Source of the DNA: Rebecca billardiae RCC1528
Taxonomy: Eukaryota; Haptophyta
Length of the DNA: 64,000 nt
Direction of reading: 5' to 3'
NCBI GenBank assembly: GCA_965240325.2
Contig: OZ251229.1
Location: 2,232,001-2,296,000 of the forward strand
This document shows positions 21,538 through 34,734 of this stretch, piece after piece (the first letter of the stretch is position 1; each line of letters opens with the position of its first letter). The position numbers and the translations under genes are program-made. The notes beneath the pieces were generated by a model that was not told where the DNA came from, ran no database searches, and saw only the letters and a program-made list of their open reading frames with translations.

Positions 21538-21753
21538 GCCTCGCGCTCGCGGTTCGGCCCGAGCGCCGAGTTGGATACGACACGCGCGCTCCTGCTTGCG
21601 CTTGCCGCGTCTCTCCCGCCCGCTGTCGTCGGCAGGCCGTGCAACCGCACAGGCGCTGGCGGAGCAGCTCTGCCTCCGCCTGGCGGACTGGCCTGGCCGC
21701 CTGTGCATCGTCAAGGACCGGGCGAGCCCGCCTGCCCCGCGCGCCGCTACGGC
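21538..21753. promoter_or_regulatory. Putative bidirectional promoter, KH/RRM gene and Rab
   Basis: 216 bp separate the two divergent start codons. Inferred from spacing only; no TATA box is seen. Confidence 0.5.
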
Positions 21754-22484
21754 ATGCAGGAGACGGTGGACCTGAAGCTGGTGCTGCTGGGCAACCCTGG
21801 CGTGGGCAAGACGGCGATCGTCTGCCGCTACCTGTACAACAGCTTTGGCGACTCCACCTCCACGATCGGCGCGTCGTTTGCGATGAAGAAGATCGAAGCT
21901 TCCGCCGGCACGTGCACCGTGGGCATCTGGGACACGGCGGGGCAGGAGCGCTTCGACTCGCTCTCGAGCTTCTACTGCAGGGGCGCGCGCGCCGCCTTCG
22001 TCGTGTACGACGTGACCGACCGCGCCTCCTTCGACGCGTGCCACTCCAAGTGGCTCAAGAAGGTGAAGGAGGAGGCGGAGCGCGGCTGCCACGTCACACT
22101 CGTCGGCACCAAGGTCGACCTGGTGCGGGACGACGGCGCGGCGCGCGGCGTGTCGGAGGAGGAGGTGCGCGCTCTGGCGAGCAAGCACGGCGCAGACGTA
22201 GTCGAGATGTCCGCCAAGGACGGCTCGGGCGTCGCGGAGACCTTTGTGGCCGCCGTCGAGCGATATTGCGAGACCGCCGCCGAGCGCGCACAGCAGCCGG
22301 GGCAGCAAACGATCGGTGCGCCGCGGTGCCGCGCGGCGTCGGGCGGGCGGGGCGGGGCGTGGGCCCGCCGCGCGTCGGCCTATTCGCGTCACCATTCCGC
22401 GCGTGCCCCCACCGTGCGCCCCTGCCAGGCCTCGACGCCAGCCGGAGGACAAAGCGCCAAGCCTCCACGTGCTGCTACTACTAG
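21754..22484 (+). CDS. Rab-family small GTPase with C-terminal CC prenylation motif
   Basis: Two exons, 21754-22315 and 22429-22484, give 205 aa, the usual Rab length. P-loop GNPGVGKT (residues 13-20), effector threonine in STIGASF, switch II WDTAGQERFDSLSSFY, G4 TKVD (Thr replacing the common Asn) and G5 SAK are all present. Splicing (donor GTGCGC, acceptor CCAG) changes frame and ends the protein in TCCYY, a CCXX geranylgeranylation signal; reading through the intron would instead add an unrelated tail. That makes the splice convincing. The STIGASF/MKK region is closest in feel to Rab5/21/24-type proteins, but the subfamily is not assigned. Role: membrane identity in vesicle traffic. Confidence 0.88.
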
Positions 22485-23993
22485 GACAACGACCTTTTAT
22501 ATTTTTAGTTTGTGTGGTGATGCACGAGGAGGACGTGTCCTACTGCAACGGAGGGGGTGCTGGGCACCCGGCGATGTCGACCGTTGTGCCTGGCGGTGTC
22601 GCCGTGCTCGCAGCTGCGTGACGCCGCCTGGGCCCAGCCGAGGGCGAGGGCGTAGCCGTCTGGCGGCTGTGCCATCGGGCGGCAGCGGTTCACTCGGACT
22701 ACTGTATCACTCGGGTTGGCAGTGGTATTTGTTTGCTGCTGCGCCTGGCAGCGAGTTTGCACAGCCGTGAGCCGAGGCAGTGCTCGGTCTCGGAGCTGCC
22801 TGACCGGTGGCTGGCAGCGCTGGGTTGCCGCCTCTGATGGGCGTGGGCTCTTAGGGCGGCCCGACACGGCCGACAGCCGGCCGCGGCTGGGCGGCGAGTC
22901 GCCTCCTGCAGCTGCTCGCCGCTCCGCAAGGTTGGCGCGCTGCGCGCAGCGACATTGACGTCAAGCTTATCCTCATCTAAGTGCTCCGAGTAAGGCGAGA
23001 GGCGCTCGGCGGCGGCGTAGCGTCAGCCGGCGGCCTAGTAGCAGCCATGCCCCTATTGACATATATTGGCCCGGATGCCGGATGGCGGATCATCGGCAAT
23101 TCGCCAATTCGGCATTGTCCCGAATGTCCGCATTGTGATTTGTGATTGTCGCCGCCGGCCGGCCGGGCGCCCCGCGCCCTCGGGGTCTGAGAGTGAGACG
23201 GTCTGGGACGGGTCGCTGTCAACTCAGCGTCAGCTGCCGTCATGAGCAGCAGACCGCCTGCCAGACAGCCGACAGGTCGCCAAGCCCGCGAGGTGGTGCG
23301 GGTCGGCTCGATCCCCATTTACGACGATCACATACCGCCGCGGTGCCACTCTGTCTACTTCTCTGCTGCTGCACTCGATCTGCTGCCGCTGGCCGCGGAC
23401 CGCGGGTCCGGGGGCCGTCCCGGCGGTGGCAATGACCGGGTCCGCGGTGGCCGGCACCGACGACCGAGTCTGAACCGTGATATACTAAGCGGTACCGGTA
23501 GCTGCTAGTGATAACCGTGCGGTATAACTAGTTTCGGTCCGCCTGGCATCTGTCAAAGTATTACCAGATGACGAACGCTGATGATCGGCGTCTGCGATGC
23601 GGCTGCCACCGTCGCCGCATTCCCGCACTCGTGATTACTCGCCTGCGCCGCCTGTCGCCCTGCTGTCGCCAGCGGCGCCGCGGTCTCAAATGGCCGAGAA
23701 GCCAAGACGGGCGGCGCACTGGCGGGCGATCCGCTGCGAAGTCCACGCCAGCGCTGCGCGGCCAGACCTGCGCCGCATCGATCGAGGGGCACACCGCGCG
23801 CTCCAGCCGCGCTCTCTGAGCCACGCCCACAGAACAGGGCGGAGGCGCTGGGCGTACTGTAGCCGCTGAGGGGCACGTTGCGCACGCTCGGTCGTGAGCG
23901 CTGCCGTCGGGGCTGCGTTCACGTGCTGAAGGCGATGAGGACGAGCCGATCGGGAGCGAGCCGATAGGGCCCGCCCGGATGCAGCCCGCGTGC
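22485..23993. other. Intergenic between convergent genes, no gene seen
   Basis: About 1.5 kb of GC-rich sequence. The open frames here are Arg/Ala-rich and overlap on both strands, without motifs. A short stretch near 23355 resembles the CTGCTGCTCGATCTGCCG segment of the dispersed repeat at 15.56 kb. Confidence 0.5.
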
Positions 23994-26594
23994 TCATGCC
24001 TCCACCGCGCCGACGCTCGCGCCGGCTTCGCGCTCGCGCTCGCTCAGCAACAGCTCGCGCTCGTGTTCTGCCGACGCAATCATGGCGAGGGCGCGCGCGC
24101 CGCCGTTCAGCGCCATCAGCCCGCTCATGCCCTCGAACTCGCAGCTCGCGGAGGGGAGGTGGAAGGAGGAGGGCGCGGACTCCTCGTCCGGCGTGCCGCC
24201 GCCGCCGCCGTCACCGCCCCACGCCGGCTCGTGCTTGATGCTGCCAGCACCCCGCTTGCGCTTGCCGTTCATCTGCTGGTGCGGGTTTGCGCGCTTGGCC
24301 GAGCTCGGGCCAGAGACGCCCACGCCCGCGGGCACGGCCGTGCCGTTCGAGTGGAGCCGTTCGTGGCGCGTGCGCGCCTCCTCCGACGTGGAGAGGGAGC
24401 GGCAGCCAAAGCTGCGCGGGAGCGGACGCGCGGTCGAGAGAGAGCGCGCGGCCGGCAGCGGAAGCACAGCGCGTCAGCGCGCGCGCGGGCGGCACGCGCG
24501 CACGCTCGCACGCGGCGCAGGGGGGCGGGCCCGCGCGCGCCGCGCCGCACCGGCACGGGTAGATGGTCTCGCCGTTCGCCGCCATCTGCAGGAACTTGCG
24601 CACGTGCAGCACCTGCTTGTACTTCTGGCGCACCTCGCGCGCGCTGCGCGGCGGGCGGCGCGGCGGCGCGAGGCAGCGGGCGGCGCGGCGGCGGCGGCGG
24701 GGGGTGCGAAGCTCCGGGGTCAGCGCGGCGCGGCTGCGGCACGCGCGGCGCGCGGCGCACGCACGCCGCACGCGCCGCCGCCGCGGCGGGCGCGCGCTCA
24801 CCGCTGCTGCTTCTCAGCCACGCCGCCGAGCAGCTCTGCGAGCTTGCGCTTCTGACGATGCACCTGGCAGATGAGGTGCTCGAGCAGCGCGAGGAGCTGG
24901 CGCTCGCGCGTCACGTCGGCGGTGGAGCGCGCCGGGTTCTGCTTGCCCTCCGCCGCGCCGCCGCGCCGCGCCGCGTCCGGCGAGCGCGGCGGCTGCTGCG
25001 GCAGTCCGGGCGACTGCTCGACGTCCGGAGTCTGCAGCCGCGCGGCGGCGTCGCCCGCGCGCTCGTCTGCCGGCGCGCCGCCGCCGCCCCTGTGGCCGCC
25101 GCCGTCGGCGCTCGGGCCACGCGACAGCTCGCCGGCCGAGCTGAGCGCGCCCAGCGCCGGCGGCGGCGCGCCGCCGCCGTCGTCCGCCGAGGCCACGCCC
25201 GCGGCCGCCGCAGTGGCGGCCGTCGCGGCCGCGGTCGCCGCGCTCGCCGCGCCGCCGGCGCGCATCATCTGCCCGACAAAATCCACGACGTCCGGCGCGA
25301 CCTCGCGCGCCGTGGTGAGGCGGACGGGCACGCCGTCCGGCCCGCAGTCGTCGTTCGCGTCCTCCTCGTCGTCCTGCTCGTCCTCGCCGCCGCCCTCGGG
25401 GCCGTCATCGCCCTCCTCGGACGAGAGCGAGTCGAGCGAGCCGCCGCCGCGCGAGCGCGCGCGCTTGGCGGCGCCGGGCGAGGCACCCTGCTTCGAGCCG
25501 GCCTTCGGCCGGGCGGCGTCGGCCGCCGCGCCGTCAGCGGCGGGCCGCGCCTTGAGCCACTCGTCGCCGATCTTGATCAGCCCCTTGCGCAGCTCCGTCG
25601 CCGTCAGCACCGCGCCCTTCTTCGTCCGCTTCACGATGAGGGCCTGCATCGTCGCGAGGTCGTGCGCGGACGTCGCGCTCACGAGCGTGGTGAGGAGCTC
25701 GTGCCGCGCGACGAGGTTGCCGGCGACGGACTGGAGGAGTGCGTGCACCTGCGTGGTGATGCGGTCGTGCGTCTCGCGCGTGAGCGAGGACGTGAGGTGG
25801 TGCTCCACGCGCGGCGGCTCGCCGTCCGCCGGCGCGCCGCCAGGCATGCGCGCGTGCGGCGCGTGCGGCGCGCCGCCGGGCATTCGCGCGTGCGCCGCGC
25901 CGACGGCGCTGGGGTCTTGGGGCGAGGGCCGGGGTGCGCTGTGCGGCGGCGGCGGGTGCGGCATGGTGGGCACGCGCTGCTGCGGCGGCGGCGGCACCAC
26001 GTGCTGCTGCGGCTGCTGCGGCTGCGGCTGCGGCTGCGGCGCGTGCGGCTGCGGCTGCGGCTGCAGCCCCGGGTGCTGCTGCGCTTGCGGCTGCTGCGGA
26101 TGCTGGTGCGGCTGCTGCTGGGGAGGCGGCGGCGGCGGCTGCGGCTGGGACTGGTAGTACTGGACGTGCTGCTGCGCGTACGGCGCGCGCATCTGCGCCC
26201 CCCCGGGCGAGGGCGCGGCGCTGCTCACGGGTTGATGCGGCGCCGCGGTCGTGTGCGGCTGGTAGGGCGCTTGCTGCTGCTGCTGCGCAGGGGGCATGTA
26301 CGAGTAGACGGACTGGGGGTGGTGCGGGTACATGGGCATCGTGTAGCGGGACACGCCGCCTTGCGCCGCGTGCGTGCCGGCGCCCTGCGAGCTCACGTAC
26401 TGCATGCCCGCGGGCGCGGGCGCGCACTGCTGCTGGTAGTAGACCATGCCGCCGCGCTGCATTTGCGGCTGGGACATGGTGTGCTGCTGGACGTAGACGG
26501 CGCCGGGCGGGGGCTGCGCGTGGTGCGCACTGACGCCGGTCGCGCCCATCATCGCCTGCTGCACGGCCGCGTGGTCGGGGTAGCCAGAGGCCAT
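23994..26594 (-). CDS. Gln/Pro-rich C2H2 zinc-finger protein, putative transcription regulator
   Basis: Three exons, 26594-24802, 24643-24551 and 24411-23994, give 767 aa. Residues 1-230 are Gln/Pro/His-rich. A helical segment (about 255-345: SLTRETHDRITTQVHALLQ ... GLIKIGDEWLKA) is the only conserved-looking globular part and is not recognised. An acidic serine tract and an Ala/Gly-rich region follow, then a basic helix (RQLLALLEHLICQVHRQKRK). The single zinc finger is cut by intron 2: C628 comes from exon 2 and F630 to H649 from exon 3, assembling YPCRFGC then 12 residues, H, 3 residues, H. A downstream polar segment has a basic KRKRG. Donors are GTGAGC and GTGCGG. Confidence 0.75.
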
Positions 26595-27727
26595 CGGCGC
26601 GGTAGGCTCGTCGTCGCTTGAGGAGGGTGCTCTCGAGAGGGAGGTAGCCAGGAGGGGCAACTTGCGAGGAGGGGGAGAGGAGCGAGGCCAAGATCAGCTC
26701 GCCGAGCGCGGCTTTACCTGGATGCGGGGGGCGCATCGATCTGTAAGTGCACTTTGCCCGATGTGCGGGGTTGATTAAGCACTCCGTTTCGTCGCTCGTT
26801 CAAGGCCAGACCTTCTTGGAAGCCGGTTTGACTAGCGGTCCATCACTCGCAGGGTAATCTCACCGTAGCTCTGGTACCGAGATTGACGCGGCTCGATCAG
26901 TGATTGGCCGCAGCTTACAGTTTCTCTCTCAAAAACCTGAGCAAAAAGAAGGTCTTTGTGCCCGCCGCGCGTGCGTCGCTCTGCGCCCTGACCAGTCGCG
27001 AGGAGGCTGTTGCGACTTGCTCAGCGCCGTGATTGTCCCACCCGTAATCGAATCGATTGAAATATGAACGAGGTGGTTATCGGGGGTTGTGCTCGGGGCC
27101 GGCAATACTCGTCCGATGATATCTGATACTCATCAATTATATATTCGTTCATTCTTGCACGGAACGAAACGGTATACTCATATATCATATGACTGTGCGG
27201 GACACTTGAGATCGTATGATCTCACAGGTGCCGGGTACATTCCGGGGACAAGTTGTAATTCCCTACTTTCAATTCCGAGCGCGAAGTTCGCCCTCGCGAC
27301 GAATCAGCGCCCTTGTCAGCCGCTCAGCGGAGCCAACGCCAACTCTTCATGCGCTCATCACGGCTCAAAAAAGAGATCGTAAACCGCGCGCGATACAATA
27401 TTCTTCTTGTTCGACGATTCATCACACACGCGCGTGCACGTCGCGCCACAAAGCTGGCGGCGTTTGATGTTTTGAGGAGCTTCGGGAGGGGGCAGGCGGG
27501 CCGCTTCATCAGTTGGTATCATAGTCTGAAGTCGGCTTTTCGTCAGGGACGGTTCCGCCGAGCGAATAACAGCTCATCATCTGCTGGGAGATTCCTCAGA
27601 TACCGAAGGCCCCCGGCGTGCCCCGCCCCGCGGGTGATCACCACCCTACTTATTCGAGCAATTACCCTCTCCGGACAACTGTAGCAGGACCGGATTCAGA
27701 AGGAGACTGGAGAGCGGCATCGAAGTA
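26595..27727. other. Intergenic between divergent genes, no gene seen
   Basis: About 1.1 kb of lower GC than the genes around it. No coding frame with convincing composition is seen. The promoter of the CXXC gene should lie at its right end. Confidence 0.5.
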
Positions 27728-28837
27728 ATGGCCGCCGCCTGCGAGTGGGAGGCCCTGCTGCAATGGGAAGAGGAGGCCCGTGACGACCCCGAGCGTGCCG
27801 CGACGCCCGAGAGCATCTCGACCGACGAGCTCGAGCCAGAGCCACGGCTCCTCGTGCGCACGCATGGACCGTGGCAGTGCCCAAGCTCCGCGTCTGCTCC
27901 GCTCGATGACCTCGGAGCGTGCCCCTCCACGGTTGCTGACCTTCGCATGCTTCTCAACCCCCACGGCCACGAGATCGACTCGCTGCTGCTCCCGCCTCTC
28001 GACCTAGGGATTGGCACCTCGGAGCGCACGTGCCGTCACCTGTCGTCTGCAGCGGCTCCCCCATCACTTCCCGCCGCTGCTGGCCGCACGGGCAGCAGCG
28101 ATGGCCACGTCATCCTACCGCCGCCGCCCACACAGTACTCCGGGCGGCCCGAAGAACGCGCTGGGCTTCACAAGCGGCAGCACTTGTCGAGCTTGCGCGC
28201 CGACCTCACTGAGGTCGCGCGTGCGCACATCGAGACAGCGCGAACCGCTACCGCTGGCGCCGCTGATTCTGCCGGCGCGCCGCCCAGGTTAGCGCTGGGC
28301 GAGCTGGCTGCGAGTGCAGTCGGACGTGCCAGCAGCCGGCTTGCGGCGGCGCTCGCACGTCGCCGCCGACGTTCGAACCTGGCCAGTGCACCGCTTGACG
28401 AGGCGGCGTGCGCGCGCGACGTGCTGCAAGCCGTGCGCTGCCTTGGACTACCTCCAAACGTCGTGCGCGCGATCGCCACGAGGCTGCGCTGCGATGATTC
28501 CGTGCCATCGACCGCCGCCTCGGAGCGCGATTTCGCGCCCGAACGCCGGACGCGCTCCATCTACTCCTTGGCCAAGCGCCGCGGCGGATGTGGCCGATGC
28601 GTGCCGTGCTTGCGCAAGCGCTGCGGGCGCTGCCCGCCGTGCCTGGTCCGCGTCGGCGCCGACCGCCCTCATCAGACGGCCGCTGCCGCCGCAGCCGCGG
28701 AGGCCATGGATCGGCATGGCCCGAGGAGCGCCGAGAGGCGGGGTGACCAGCGTCGCAGAGGCTACATTTGCGAGCAGCGTCGCTGTCTGGTCGTGTACGG
28801 TCCGGGTGACCACGGCAGACTTCGTGACGACCGTTGA
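27728..28837 (+). CDS. CXXC-type zinc-finger protein, 369 aa (putative CpG-DNA binding)
   Basis: Single ATG-initiated frame (MAAACEWEALLQWEEEARD). The first 270 residues are polar and Ala/Arg-rich, with no recognised fold. The C-terminal part holds two CGxCxxC half-sites, CGRCVPC (C288) and CGRCPPC, then CEQRRC (C348, C353). CGxCxxC, CGxCxxC and CxxxxC in this order is the eight-cysteine CXXC domain of CFP1, MLL and DNMT1, which binds unmethylated CpG. The stretch between the last half-site and CEQRRC is about 40 residues rather than the usual dozen. It lacks the KFGG motif and has a poly-Ala run, so either a loop has been inserted or a small intron is hidden. Function by family only. Confidence 0.68.
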   Translation: MAAACEWEALLQWEEEARDDPERAATPESISTDELEPEPRLLVRTHGPWQCPSSASAPLDDLGACPSTVADLRMLLNPHGHEIDSLLLPPLDLGIGTSERTCRHLSSAAAPPSLPAAAGRTGSSDGHVILPPPPTQYSGRPEERAGLHKRQHLSSLRADLTEVARAHIETARTATAGAADSAGAPPRLALGELAASAVGRASSRLAAALARRRRRSNLASAPLDEAACARDVLQAVRCLGLPPNVVRAIATRLRCDDSVPSTAASERDFAPERRTRSIYSLAKRRGGCGRCVPCLRKRCGRCPPCLVRVGADRPHQTAAAAAAAEAMDRHGPRSAERRGDQRRRGYICEQRRCLVVYGPGDHGRLRDDR

Positions 28838-30438
28838 TCCGACGACTCGGAATCGAAGACCGTGGGCATCGCCCGCGAGTCCGCACCGCGTCGCGGCGGC
28901 AGGGTCGGGCCGGGGACCCCCGCCGCCAGCCCGCGTCAGAGTCAGAGTCATCGGACTCAGAGTGCAAGAGTGCCATGATACCGATCACCTGTGTGTAGTT
29001 TAAATAACTGCGCATGTATAGGTGCTGACGTAGATGATGATGCTGCCATCCAGGCGGCCCGCGGTCATCGTCGTCTAAACTCCGGACCGCGCGCTATTAG
29101 TATTACTCGGCTATATTAGTATACGTACGTATTATTATATGACCGCGTTCCGCGGTCCTTTTCCGTAGAACGAACGTAGTTCGGGGCCCGCGGTGGCGGT
29201 GCACCCTCCGTCGCAGTCGTCCCGTACGTAACTAGACTCCATCCAGCGGCGCGCCGCCCAGCGCCGCGCCGCCGCCGGCCCGGCCGGCCGGCCGGGCGCG
29301 GGCGCGTCGGCGGCTGGCGTGCGCCGAGTGTGGATGTCGGTCGTCGGCCGAGCTGCCCTCATCACAGACGGCCCTTACCTGACCCCCTGCGCGTGCGCGA
29401 CGGCCGACAGGCGGATGCGACTCGGCGTGATCGACGCACGAGCGCGACTCTTGCACGCCAGGCCACCGGCGGAGCTGACTGACAGCCAGGGAGCCGACGG
29501 CGCGCGACCGCGCAACGGCGCATTCGACCGTTCGTTCGGGCCTGCCGCTGACCGTCGTCGCCGCGACGCCAGCAGCGCAGGAGTAGATGATCTGCAGGTC
29601 AGTAGGGTTCGACCTGCGCGCCTGCGCGACGGCCGACAGGCGGGCGCGAGGCGTGAGCGACGCATGAGCGCGACTCTCACGTGCACACCAGGCCCACGCG
29701 GCCTGAGCTGACTGACCGAGCCAGGGAGCACGGTGCGAGCAGCCATGCAGCACCGGTGCTTGCGCGCGCCGCGCGTGCACGGGGTGACACACCTCGGTCA
29801 GGCTCGGCACGCGTCGCAGAGGCACGGCCAGCTCTGGGCACGCCAGGCGCCCAGGCCACGCGGAGCTGACAGCCACGGGGAGCCGACGGCGCCGGGGCCG
29901 CCGCGGCCAGTTCGACTTGCGCCTGCTCTGAAGAAGAGTTCTGGGAGACCCTGGCGGAGAGGCATGGCAAGGTGGGCGTGTGGTGAAGTCGGAGACTCAG
30001 AGATCGATCAGTCCGGCATCATGCGCCGCTGCCCCCGAGCTTGCGAGAGCCCGAACACAGGGCGGCGGCTGCGGCGGCGGCGGCGCGGCCGCGCGGCCGG
30101 CCGCGCAGGCATCGACAGGGCGCGGCAGGGGCGTGCGGAGTGACTAGTGAGCGGGCACGAACGCGATGTCGACGGCCGTCGGGACCCGCCGCAGACGCGC
30201 GCTCCAGGCGCCACTCGGCACTCGCCACGCGCACCTGCCCATCGAGCGCCCCTTGGACCAAGAGTCGTCGCGGCTCGCTCGCCACCCCCGAACTCCGAAG
30301 AAACCTGCGCACGTGCTTGCGACGGCGGCAGGTTTTGAGCTCGCCAGCTCGGTAAGTCAGTGACTATGGAATGGGCTGGCAACCGAATAGCTGCGCGGGT
30401 ATTTTCAATAAGGCTTGCGGGTTTTAGACTCTATATAC
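28838..30438. other. Intergenic with degenerate tandem repeats
   Basis: From about 29385 to 29900 a motif of the type GCGACGGCCGACAGGCGG ... GACGCA[C/T]GAGCGCGACTC ... GGAGCTGACTGACAGCC recurs two to three times with strong divergence (near 29391, 29616 and 29790). This gives a degenerate direct repeat of about 170-230 bp. No gene is supported. Confidence 0.5.
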
Positions 30439-30641
30439 CAACCGCCGCGAAGCCAAGTTCATATTCATCAAGGCGGAGGCAAACTATCACACATGAACGA
30501 GAGTCTACCCACAAAATTTACCCAGCCTGGCACACTTGGGCGTGGGTTTCGTTGATTCCTCTGTTCACTATTCAAGACGGCGGACGCGTCCTTTTTCGAC
30601 GAGGATGCACCTGTAAGGGAGTCTCAAAATTCGAAACTCCT
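30439..30641. repeat. Dispersed repeat, copy A
   Basis: About 200 bp nearly identical to 32906-33103, from AACCGCCGCGAAGCCAAG to CTCAAAATTCGAAACTC. Not coding. Confidence 0.9.
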
Positions 30642-32160
<1,519 letters not shown>

Positions 32161-32578
32161 GAACGCAGGTTATCTCCGCGGCGTGTCTGGACCACCCGGG
32201 CTTGCTTGCATCGGGCGACTGGGTGCGTGGCCTACCGAACCTGCTCTTCAGCGTTAGTTGTGAAGTGTGGCTGTGAATCGGTTTATGGTGAATGGTTTGA
32301 TGAGGGTGAGAGGGTTCACGTGAATCTGTTATTAACAAGTGGACCTTCGGAAGATTCGCGAGGAGCGTGTTGTACCGCCAGGTATGATACTGCTGATATG
32401 GCGGTGAATTGTAGTGAACTGCTAGGTGTTCGGACGTTGTATGATAACACCCGTTTTGCTTCATGCGTTACAAGGCTGTTGATTGCTTAGATTCTCTCTC
32501 TACCTTACAATATCTGTGCAGCCCCAGCGTCCCTGTTTGTTGAGTCGTATTGATATTATATGTGTTGGTTTCTAATGT

Positions 32579-32716
32579 GCATACATGTTGCATATTGTGA
32601 ATAGGAAGAAGCGGTGGCGCGAAGATCGTGTGAATTACAGCTAAGTTGTGCATAGATGTTGCATATTGTGATTAAGAAGAAGCGGTGGCGCGAAGACTGT
32701 GTGGATTACAGCTTAA
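32579..32716. repeat. Tandem duplication of about 70 bp, two copies
   Basis: ATGTTGCATATTGTGA ... AAGAAGCGGTGGCGCGAAGA ... ATTACAGCT occurs at about 32585 and again at about 32656 with a few differences, in a lower-GC, non-coding stretch. Confidence 0.85.
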
Positions 32717-32905
32717 GTTTTTCTTGTGAGAATTCTGCGTTTTTAATGAGCATATTAAGTTGTCATTAGTCCTTACGAGCACCGCCTGAGGTTGTTCATT
32801 GGCTGCTGCACGCAATCTCGCACGATCTGTTGTGATCACCTCCGATCTGCAATTCTTTGAGAAATTCTCAAAAACTCGGAAGTTCGTAGCATTGTAAGGT
32901 GTCAA

Positions 32906-33240
32906 CCGCCGCGAAGCCAAGTTCATATTCATCAAGGCGGAGGCAAACTATCACACATGAACGAGAGTCTACCCACAAAATTTACCCAGCCTGGCACACT
33001 TGGGCGTGGGTTTCGTTGATTCCTCTGTTCACTATTCAAGACGGCGGACGCGTCCTTTTTCGACGAGGATGCACCTGTAAGGGAGTCTCAAAATTCGAAA
33101 CTCGGTCTCCTCCAGCCCTGAAAATCGTCCCCCGTCCCTTTTTTCTTTGATCAAAGATCTTTTTGAAACGTGGTTCGGGCCCGCTGGTGCGGGCTCCACG
33201 ATGCGCGCTCCGCCCTGCACCGCGGGCCATAATTATTACT
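32906..33240. repeat. Dispersed repeat, longest copy B
   Basis: The left 200 bp matches 30439-30641. The right 140 bp (GGTCTCCTCCAGCC to CACCGCGGGCCATAA) matches 47737-47881 with small indels. The tail GGGCCCGCGGTGCAGGGCGG also occurs reversed at 61023-61043. Copies A and C thus carry different halves of copy B. Confidence 0.88.
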
Positions 33241-34063
33241 GCTGATGATCGCGCGCGGCATAGTTAGGCGGGACTACTGGCGCGCTGAGCTCGATGGCAG
33301 CGCAATGCGCATTCGCGGCATTCGGCGGCCGTGCACTGACTGACTTTGTCTAAGTTGGCGGGGCCGCGCGAAAGCCGCGGCGGACGGATCGAAGGCAGTG
33401 GCACTCTCAGCGGCCAGCAGCAGCCGCCTGATGCTCATGGTAACCCTGCCGAGCCGCATATATGCACACGGCGCTGCGGTCGCAACGCGAAGGTTGCCAG
33501 TCTGCAGCCATGCCCGAGTGGTCTGTGGACTGTGCACAATGCTGTCAGAACAGCTGACCAAGCAGCCTGTCTGTCGAGCAATGTCGCCGCGACAGGAACA
33601 GCTGCGAGCCAGCAGCTTGTTCGAGTCGTCGAATTGGTTGGTCATGACAGCCGCTGCAGTTCGGGCACATCTGTGCCGCCTGCCTCCGGCGCACGTCGTC
33701 CTTGCTGCAACGCGCTCGTCCACGCAGAACAGTAGCTTGCGGCTGTACGTACCAGCACGGCATGCAGCTGAACTTGAAGCCTGCGCTGAGGGCATCTTCG
33801 AGCCTCGCTGTGGGCTCCCCTATGGATTCACCAGGAAGCTCTTGATGATGATGGCCTCTTTTCCGAGCGCGTGGTCATGCGAGGGCTGCGCATTCTCGGA
33901 TGTCGTGAAGACGCCTGCGGCGAGCCCGACGTGCTGCGAGAGCGCTGCGTCCAGCACACGCTGCAGGATAGATTGCCAGTCGGTCGCAAGCCCTCATCTC
34001 ACAGCCTCCCCCTACCAATTTGGTGCGGCGATCGGCACCTCCCCTCGTCCGAAATGGCTCCAT
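33241..34063. other. Unresolved region with one exon-like minus-strand stretch
   Basis: About 0.8 kb. On the minus strand 33982-33821 reads as DWQSILQRVLDAALSQHVGL and continues to a stop after IIIKSFLVNP. This is protein-like, but only some 54 codons are open, which is not decisive at this GC. It could be a last exon of a gene whose other exons I cannot find. The overlapping frames on both strands at 33.3-33.8 kb have no recognisable motif. Confidence 0.3.
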
Positions 34064-34519
34064 TCACGACGGCTCCCCCTTGTCGTCGGACCGCGGCGGT
34101 GCGACGGCATGATACAGTGAGCAGCCCTCGCACTCTAGTATCGTGTTGGCCTCCATGTCGAGCACATGCCGACTCACGAGCATCAACTCACCACAGCGGC
34201 AGCGCAGGGCGCGCTCGTCGCTCGAGTGCCCGGGTTCCATGTCCTCCCACTCGACAGTCTCGGCCATTTCGGCGGCCGCGTCCATGGCGGCCTGCTGTCG
34301 TGAGAGCTCCTGATCGTGCTCGTGCCGCGCATGCGCGTCCTGCAGGAGTGCCCATGCATCCTGAACCCTCTGGAATGCCACCGCGTCGGCTGCGTCCGCC
34401 CTCTTGTCTGGATGGAGGCGCAGACATTGCCGATGGTATGCGCGTCGAATCTCGTCCAACGACGAGTCTGCCGCGACTTCGAGCACGGCGTACGCGTTGG
34501 GTCGGGAGGTCGGCGGCAT
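34064..34519 (-). CDS. DPH4: DPH4/DNAJC24-type J-protein of diphthamide synthesis
   Basis: The product is 151 aa, matching the family length. J domain at residues 9-67: YAVLEVAADSSLDEIRRAYH, then HPDK, the motif that stimulates Hsp70. The C-terminal CSL-type zinc finger is RCRCGE ... ILECEGCSLYHAV, i.e. CxC then CxxC, as in DPH3 and DPH4. J domain plus CSL zinc finger in this order and size is diagnostic of DPH4 (Jjj3/DNAJC24), which supports Dph1-Dph2 in modifying elongation factor 2. Single exon, canonical ATG. The acidic bridge (AETVEWEDMEPGHSSDE) is typical. Confidence 0.9.
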   Translation of the reverse strand: MPPTSRPNAYAVLEVAADSSLDEIRRAYHRQCLRLHPDKRADAADAVAFQRVQDAWALLQDAHARHEHDQELSRQQAAMDAAAEMAETVEWEDMEPGHSSDERALRCRCGELMLVSRHVLDMEANTILECEGCSLYHAVAPPRSDDKGEPS

Positions 34520-34734
34520 CGTGCGGATCCGAACGGCGAACGCGGCGGAAGCCTGAACATGTTTCCTTTTGGGAAAATAATGAAAGCGGGCGGCAATGCG
34601 ATGACATGCATTGAGACTTTGAGAGTATTTGAGACACTGTGACAGCTATCCTCGAGGCCGTGCGACCGCCAGCAACGGTACAAACGGTATGCACTATACA
34701 GATGTATCTAGATGTATGCATAGGTGGACGTTCA

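Noticed and set aside
22316-22770. Read-through Rab C-terminus of about 150 extra residues
   Set aside because: Splicing at GTGCGC/CCAG gives a normal-length Rab with a CCYY prenylation end; the read-through tail has no Rab features.
24871-26157. Cys/Gly-rich plus-strand frame opposite the C2H2 gene
   Set aside because: Antisense of Gln/Pro codons (CAG/CCG); no domain, and the minus strand gives a spliced protein with a zinc finger.
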